Below, one piece after another: positions 6,222 to 9,413 of a stretch of 9,413 nt of DNA. The position numbers and the translations under genes are program-made. Origin of the DNA: Gemmatimonadota bacterium (GTDB lineage: Bacteria > ARS69). The DNA lies in contig JAGQIB010000010.1 in assembly GCA_020431545.1 (NCBI GenBank), positions 1-9,413 on the forward strand. The letters are read 5' to 3'. The notes beneath the pieces were generated by a model that was not told where the DNA came from, did no database searches, and worked only from the letters and a program-made list of their open reading frames with translations. Positions within the stretch are counted from its first letter, which is position 1. Each line of letters opens with the position of its first letter.

Positions 6222-6236
6222 GAAGCGCAGCTCCGT
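6192..6236. terminator. 16-bp perfect inverted repeat spanning the FHA stop codon
   Basis: ACGGAGCTGCGCTTCC (6192-6207) is exactly complementary to GGAAGCGCAGCTCCGT (6221-6236), with a 13-nt loop holding the last codons and most of the TAG stop. No T-run follows on either strand. The convergent PHP gene ends at 6265, so it probably acts as a bidirectional terminator or RNA-end protector. A small GTCCG-CCAT-CGGAC hairpin (6235-6248) adjoins it. Confidence 0.65.
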
Positions 6237-6264
6237 CCGCCATCGGACCGCGACCGCTCCGGGG

Positions 6265-8316
6265 CTAGTCGAGCCGGACGATCTTGCGGCTGAGATCCTG
6301 GGTCGGAGTGACGAGTCGCGTGAAGTAGACTCCCGCCGCCACGCCGGCCCCCCGTCCGTCCCGACCATCCCACTCCGTCTCGAAGGATCCCGGCGACAGC
6401 CGCTCGTTCACGAGCGTGCGGACGAGACGCCCCGTCACGTCGTGGATCGCGAGCAGGACGGGCTGATCGCGGTCTCCCGCGATCTCGAAGCGGATGCGCG
6501 TGGTGCGCGAGAACGGATTCGGACGCGCGGGGCTCAGGTTCGTCGCCGTCGCGTCGTGGTGGGTGGGGAGCTCCAGCACGTCCACGCCTTCGACCTGGAA
6601 GATGTCCTCCGCGTCGCGCGGCAGGAGCACGTAGCAGCACGAGTACGGCGGCGTGATGTCCTGCTGCGTGAGGATGCCGCGCACCGAGAACGTCGAGTCC
6701 GTCGGCGCGCCCGCTTCGTCCAGATCCGTGAAGTGATCGATGAACAGCGTCAGGGGGCCGCTGCCGTCGTCGATCGTCACGGTGCCGTCGAAGCCCGGCG
6801 CCGGCCACGCGCCGCCCGTGATCGCCACGTCGTGGATCTCGAGAAGGAGCCCTTCGTAGGCCTCCTGGCCCGCGTCCGCCTGGGCGGTGGTCACCACCTC
6901 CGGGTCCGGCGGAGCGCCGCTCGAGAGAACCTGGAGCGCGCTGGGCGAGCTGAGGAACGTCTGCCCCTGGAACGTGTCCACGATCCCCGTGACGAGCACG
7001 TTGTCGCCGCGTTGCAGGTTCACGGTCTGCGTGCCGAACTCCTGCACCATCGTGCCGCCGCTCGCGTCCTGCACGAAGATCTTGTTGTCGGTCGGGTGCA
7101 GCGCGCCGGTCTCCACGGTCACGATGCCCTGGATCGTGACGTTCTGGAACCAGAGGGTCGGGAAGCCGCTGCCGTCGTTCTCCTTCACGGCCGAGATCGG
7201 CAGCGAGAAGTTCGACGTCGACTCGACCCAGATCGGGCTCGACCACGCGCGATCGGCGTCGGCCTGATTCACGCGTACGAAGTAGTAGAAGTTCCCGGGG
7301 CCGGGCGTATCGAACGTGTTCCAGGTGAACGAAGTACCGCTCACGCCGATCGACTTGATGAACGTCCCGTTCCGGAACAGCTGGATCGACGCGATGTCCG
7401 TGCTCGCCGAGACCTCGACCTGGAACTGCACGGAGTCGGCGGCGGTCGAGAACTCGCTGCCCATCCAGTGCGTGCCGTCCGCGACGAAGCGGAGTGAGAT
7501 GCGGTCCGTGATCGGCTGGACCTCCACCGCGTAGGTGCGACGGGCGTTCAGCGCCTCGAGGATCGCGGCCTTCGTGAGCGACGTGGCCCAGATGCCGGTG
7601 AGCGGGATGTTGCCGACGTTGTTCGGCTGGTCCCCCCAGCTTCCGTCGTGGTTGTCCTGGTTGCCCAGTGCGCCGACGTGCCAGCCCTTGCCGAGCGCGA
7701 GCAGGTACTCGGGCTCGTAGGAGGCGGTACGCTTGCCGTTCAGGACCTCGATGAACTTCATCGGACCGTAGCCGTTCGCGTCGAAGTCCAGATCGTGGAA
7801 CTGGGCGTCGGCGCCCGCGCCCGCCGACGAGTACGGATGATTGAAGCTCGCGGCGAGCGGCAGGCCGGCGGTGTCGTCGACGTTCGCTGCGAGCCACGCG
7901 TACGTGCCGGCGAGGTTGTAGCGATACAGGTTCTGGTTGATGACGCCGGCCGCTTCCCACACGTTCAGGTGCCCGAACGCGCCGCTCACGGTGGACGACA
8001 GGCTGCCGTGCTCCTGCGCGGCGAGCGCGACGAACGTCCCGTTCGTCGTCCAGTTGTCCGCCTGGCTCTGCAGCGACGAGTACTCCGACGCGCTCAGGTA
8101 GTGCGAGTGATCCGTCACCGCGAGCACGTCGATGTTCGCCACGTCGCGGGCGTGCTGGAACGCCGCGCCCGGCGTGCCGGACAGCGGCCCGGCGGCGTCG
8201 TCCGAGAGGTTGCTGTGGGAATGGAAGTTGCCCCAGTACAGCGTGTACTGGGCGGCGGCGGGGCCGGCGCCGAACAGGGCCAGAAGGGCGATCAGGGCCG
8301 GAAAGGCACGCGCCAT
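6265..8316 (-). CDS. Secreted PHP/CehA-McbA-like metallohydrolase with C-terminal sorting-type domain
   Basis: 683 residues. ATG 8316 is chosen because GAGGAG (8325-8330) lies 8 nt upstream and a signal peptide follows at once (1-22, AAA cleavage before Q23). Residues 24-265 look like a PHP metal-dependent hydrolase: WGNFHSHSNLSDD (His32, His34), VTDHSH (Asp69, His70), Glu102, His116, NHP (His160) and GNQDNHDG (Asp221, His223), ending with ARRTYAVE. A beta-sandwich follows (about 269-370). Then come about 210 residues that read like two OB-fold-type units (QNVTIQGIVTVETG, GDNVLVTGIVDTFQGQTFL, then YEGLLLEIHDVAITG and TVTIDDGSGPLTLF). Residues 593-683 carry ARPNPFS, IHDVTGRLVRTL, WDGRDGRG and GVYFTRL, a FlgD-Ig/por-sorting-like tail used for export or surface attachment in FCB bacteria. 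It is probably an extracellular phosphoesterase-type enzyme; the substrate is unknown. The OB-like parts make nucleic acid or polymer binding possible, which is inference only. Confidence 0.85.
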   Translation of the reverse strand: MARAFPALIALLALFGAGPAAAQYTLYWGNFHSHSNLSDDAAGPLSGTPGAAFQHARDVANIDVLAVTDHSHYLSASEYSSLQSQADNWTTNGTFVALAAQEHGSLSSTVSGAFGHLNVWEAAGVINQNLYRYNLAGTYAWLAANVDDTAGLPLAASFNHPYSSAGAGADAQFHDLDFDANGYGPMKFIEVLNGKRTASYEPEYLLALGKGWHVGALGNQDNHDGSWGDQPNNVGNIPLTGIWATSLTKAAILEALNARRTYAVEVQPITDRISLRFVADGTHWMGSEFSTAADSVQFQVEVSASTDIASIQLFRNGTFIKSIGVSGTSFTWNTFDTPGPGNFYYFVRVNQADADRAWSSPIWVESTSNFSLPISAVKENDGSGFPTLWFQNVTIQGIVTVETGALHPTDNKIFVQDASGGTMVQEFGTQTVNLQRGDNVLVTGIVDTFQGQTFLSSPSALQVLSSGAPPDPEVVTTAQADAGQEAYEGLLLEIHDVAITGGAWPAPGFDGTVTIDDGSGPLTLFIDHFTDLDEAGAPTDSTFSVRGILTQQDITPPYSCCYVLLPRDAEDIFQVEGVDVLELPTHHDATATNLSPARPNPFSRTTRIRFEIAGDRDQPVLLAIHDVTGRLVRTLVNERLSPGSFETEWDGRDGRGAGVAAGVYFTRLVTPTQDLSRKIVRLD

Positions 8317-8357
8317 CGGGGAGTCTCCTCGCGAGGTGTCCGGATCAGGGCAAAGAA

Positions 8358-8381
8358 CACCCCGAATATACACCCGGGGTG
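8358..8381 (-). promoter_or_regulatory. dyad CACCCCG-N10-CGGGGTG with TATATT core
   Basis: CACCCCG (8358-8364) and CGGGGTG (8375-8381) are perfect inverted repeats. Their spacer contains, on the minus strand, TATATT (8365-8370), the most AT-rich hexamer in this intergenic region and a good -10 match. It lies about 50 bp before the PHP start. No -35 is visible. Read as RNA it is also a 7-bp hairpin followed by TTCTTT, so an attenuator or terminator is an alternative. Confidence 0.4.
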
Positions 8382-8431
8382 GCCGGGAGAGGGCTCGCGG
8401 GGTCCCGCTGCGGGCCCGGCGCACCGCTCCG

Positions 8432-8458
8432 GGCCGCCGACGATCGGAGCCGGCGGCC
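8432..8458. repeat. 8-bp GC-only inverted repeat
   Basis: GGCCGCCG (8432-8439) pairs with CGGCGGCC (8451-8458) around an 11-nt loop. It lies between the dnaK terminator and the PHP promoter candidate. Such stems arise easily at this GC content, so its significance is low. Confidence 0.3.
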
Positions 8459-8484
8459 GCCCGCTCCGGGGCCCACGGTCGAGC

Positions 8485-8516
8485 AAAAGGGCCCGCCTCC
8501 CGGAGGAGACGGGCCC
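8485..8516 (-). terminator. intrinsic terminator of dnaK
   Basis: On the minus strand, GGGCCCGTCTCC pairs with the far arm GGAGGCGGGCCC (12 bp, one T-G wobble) around a TCCG tetraloop closed by C-G. It is followed directly by TTTT (8485-8488 on the + strand as AAAA). It lies 43 bp past the dnaK stop. This is the only classical stem-plus-U-run terminator in the window. Confidence 0.85.
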
Positions 8517-8533
8517 GCGTCGTTCGTATCCCC

Positions 8534-8560
8534 GGACCGACGGATCCGGGAGGTCGGTCC
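8534..8560. repeat. inverted repeat touching the dnaK stop codon
   Basis: GGACCGAC (8534-8541) pairs with GTCGGTCC (8553-8560) around an 11-nt loop. The right arm includes one base of the dnaK stop codon. CCCGGA (8531-8536) and TCCGGG (8545-8550) offer a competing pairing. It stands just upstream of the true terminator in the dnaK transcript. Confidence 0.45.
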
Positions 8561-9413
8561 TACTTCTTGTCCTCGTCCACGACCTCGAAGTCGGCGTCGA
8601 CGGCATCGCCGTTCGAGTCGCCGTCGCCCGCCGGTTCGCCGGGGCCGCCGGCCGCGCCCGGATTCTCTCCGGCGGCCTGGGCCTTCGCGTACATCTTGCC
8701 GGCCTCGTCGTGCCACAGCTTCGTGAGCTTCTCCGAGGTCTCCTTGATCCGCGCGACGTTGTCCGAGGTCAGCGCGTCCTTCACTTCCTGGACCGCCTCC
8801 TCGAGACGCTTCTTCGCGTCGTCTTCCAGCTTGTCGCCGAGGTCCTGCATCTGCTTCTCGGTCTGGTAGACAGCCTGGTCCGCCTGGTTGCGCACGTCGA
8901 TCTTCTCGCGGCGCTCCTTGTCCTCGGAGGCGTGCGCCTCGGCGTCCTTGACCATCTTGTCGATCTCGGAATCCGAGAGACCGCTCGAGCCCTCGATGCG
9001 GATCGACTGCTCCTTGTTCGTCGCCTTGTCCTTCGCCGTCACGCTGAGGATGCCGTTCGCGTCGATGTCGAACGTCACCTCGATCTGCGGCACGCCGCGC
9101 GGCGCCGGCGGGATCCCCGTGAGGTTGAAGCGCCCGATCGACTTGTTGTCGACCGCCATCTGGCGCTCGCCCTGCAGGACGTGGATCTCGACCTCCGGCT
9201 GACTGTCGGACGCGGTCGAGAACACCTGGCTCTTCCGCACCGGGATCGTCGTGTTGCGGTCGATGAGCTTCGTCATCACGCCGCCGTAGGTTTCGACGCC
9301 CAGGCTCAGCGGCGTCACATCGAGCAGCAGGATGTCCTTCACGTCACCCGTCAGTACGCCGCCCTGGATCGCCGCCCCGACCGCGACCACCTCGTCCGGG
9401 TTCACGCTCTTGT
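8560..9413 (-). CDS. dnaK: Chaperone protein DnaK (Hsp70), C-terminal part
   Basis: Partial gene: the frame stays open to the right edge, and about 283 residues of an expected 640 or so are present. The missing part is most of the ATPase domain. Visible in order: the end of the nucleotide-binding domain (NPDEVVAVGAAIQGGVLTG), the interdomain linker DILLLD, and the beta substrate-binding domain (TPLSLGVETYGGVMTKLI, NTTIPVRKSQVFSTA, VLQGER, FNLTGIPPAPRG, VTFDIDANGILSV). Then come the helical lid (SDSEIDKMVKDAEAHA onward) and a Gly/Pro/Asp-rich disordered tail ending VDADFEVVDEDKK. DnaK is an ATP-driven cytoplasmic foldase working with DnaJ and GrpE. Neither is visible downstream, and a strong terminator follows the gene, so dnaK is either alone or the last gene of its operon. 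Confidence 0.97.
   Translation of the reverse strand, partial: KSVNPDEVVAVGAAIQGGVLTGDVKDILLLDVTPLSLGVETYGGVMTKLIDRNTTIPVRKSQVFSTASDSQPEVEIHVLQGERQMAVDNKSIGRFNLTGIPPAPRGVPQIEVTFDIDANGILSVTAKDKATNKEQSIRIEGSSGLSDSEIDKMVKDAEAHASEDKERREKIDVRNQADQAVYQTEKQMQDLGDKLEDDAKKRLEEAVQEVKDALTSDNVARIKETSEKLTKLWHDEAGKMYAKAQAAGENPGAAGGPGEPAGDGDSNGDAVDADFEVVDEDKK

Noticed and set aside
6212..7960. Minus-strand open frame of about 580 codons overlapping the PHP gene in another frame
   Set aside because: It is very Arg/Gly/His-rich with no domain signature, whereas the competing frame has a signal peptide, metal ligands and a sorting-type tail.
8424..8471. Direct repeat CCGCTCCGGG (8424-8433 and 8461-8470), also seen at 6254-6263
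   Set aside because: It is short and GC-only, with no regular spacing or conserved context, so it is explained by base composition.
1..9413. Mobile element, CRISPR array, toxin-antitoxin or phage-defence system
   Set aside because: I searched for transposase or integrase motifs, repeated spacer-like units, terminal repeats and defence domains and saw none. All genes have housekeeping, envelope or signalling signatures and uniform GC-rich codon use.

Overview
This is a GC-rich bacterial chromosomal window with tightly packed ordinary genes. I see no mobile element, CRISPR array, tRNA or rRNA. The genes include a Bat (aerotolerance-type) pair, a PD40 beta-propeller lipoprotein, and a secreted PHP-fold protein ending in a PNPF...GVY-type C-terminal (FlgD-Ig/por-sorting-like) domain. 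Together with GC-rich codon use, this suggests an FCB-superphylum-related lineage such as Candidatus Eisenbacteria or a relative. That placement is inferred from architecture only.

Layout. (1) Positions 1-2360, + strand: the 3' part of batD, then batE overlapping it by ATGA. Both are envelope proteins. (2) Positions 2466-3768, + strand: a small secreted DUF2914 protein and S-methyl-5'-thioadenosine phosphorylase (mtnP), 28 bp apart and probably co-transcribed. (3) Positions 3771-3807: a hairpin between convergent genes. (4) Positions 3811-4983, - strand: a lipoprotein with an Ig-like domain and a six-bladed TolB-like propeller. (5) Positions 4984-5337: a divergent intergenic region with a strong G-quadruplex motif. 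(6) Positions 5338-6221, + strand: two FHA-domain genes. The first is membrane-anchored with a canonical phosphothreonine-binding signature. The second has a zinc-ribbon-like N-terminus and a degenerate signature. (7) Positions 6192-6236: a perfect 16-bp inverted repeat straddling the stop codon of the second FHA gene. (8) Positions 6265-8316, - strand: a secreted multidomain PHP/CehA-McbA-like metallohydrolase with OB-fold-like regions and a C-terminal sorting-type domain. (9) Positions 8317-8559: a clear dnaK terminator, plus a dyad with an AT-rich core in front of the PHP gene. (10) Positions 8560-9413, - strand: the C-terminal 44% or so of dnaK, running off the right edge.

How the genes relate. 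BatD and BatE belong to one envelope-associated system whose MoxR/BatA/BatB partners would be expected to the left. The two FHA genes look translationally coupled and may form a phospho-signalling module. mtnP recycles methylthioadenosine in the cytoplasm. DnaK is a housekeeping chaperone. The lipoprotein and the PHP protein are exported. No single new multi-gene system is evident. The points most worth a second look are the FHA pair, the secreted PHP/OB/sorting fusion, and several unusual nucleic-acid structures at gene boundaries.
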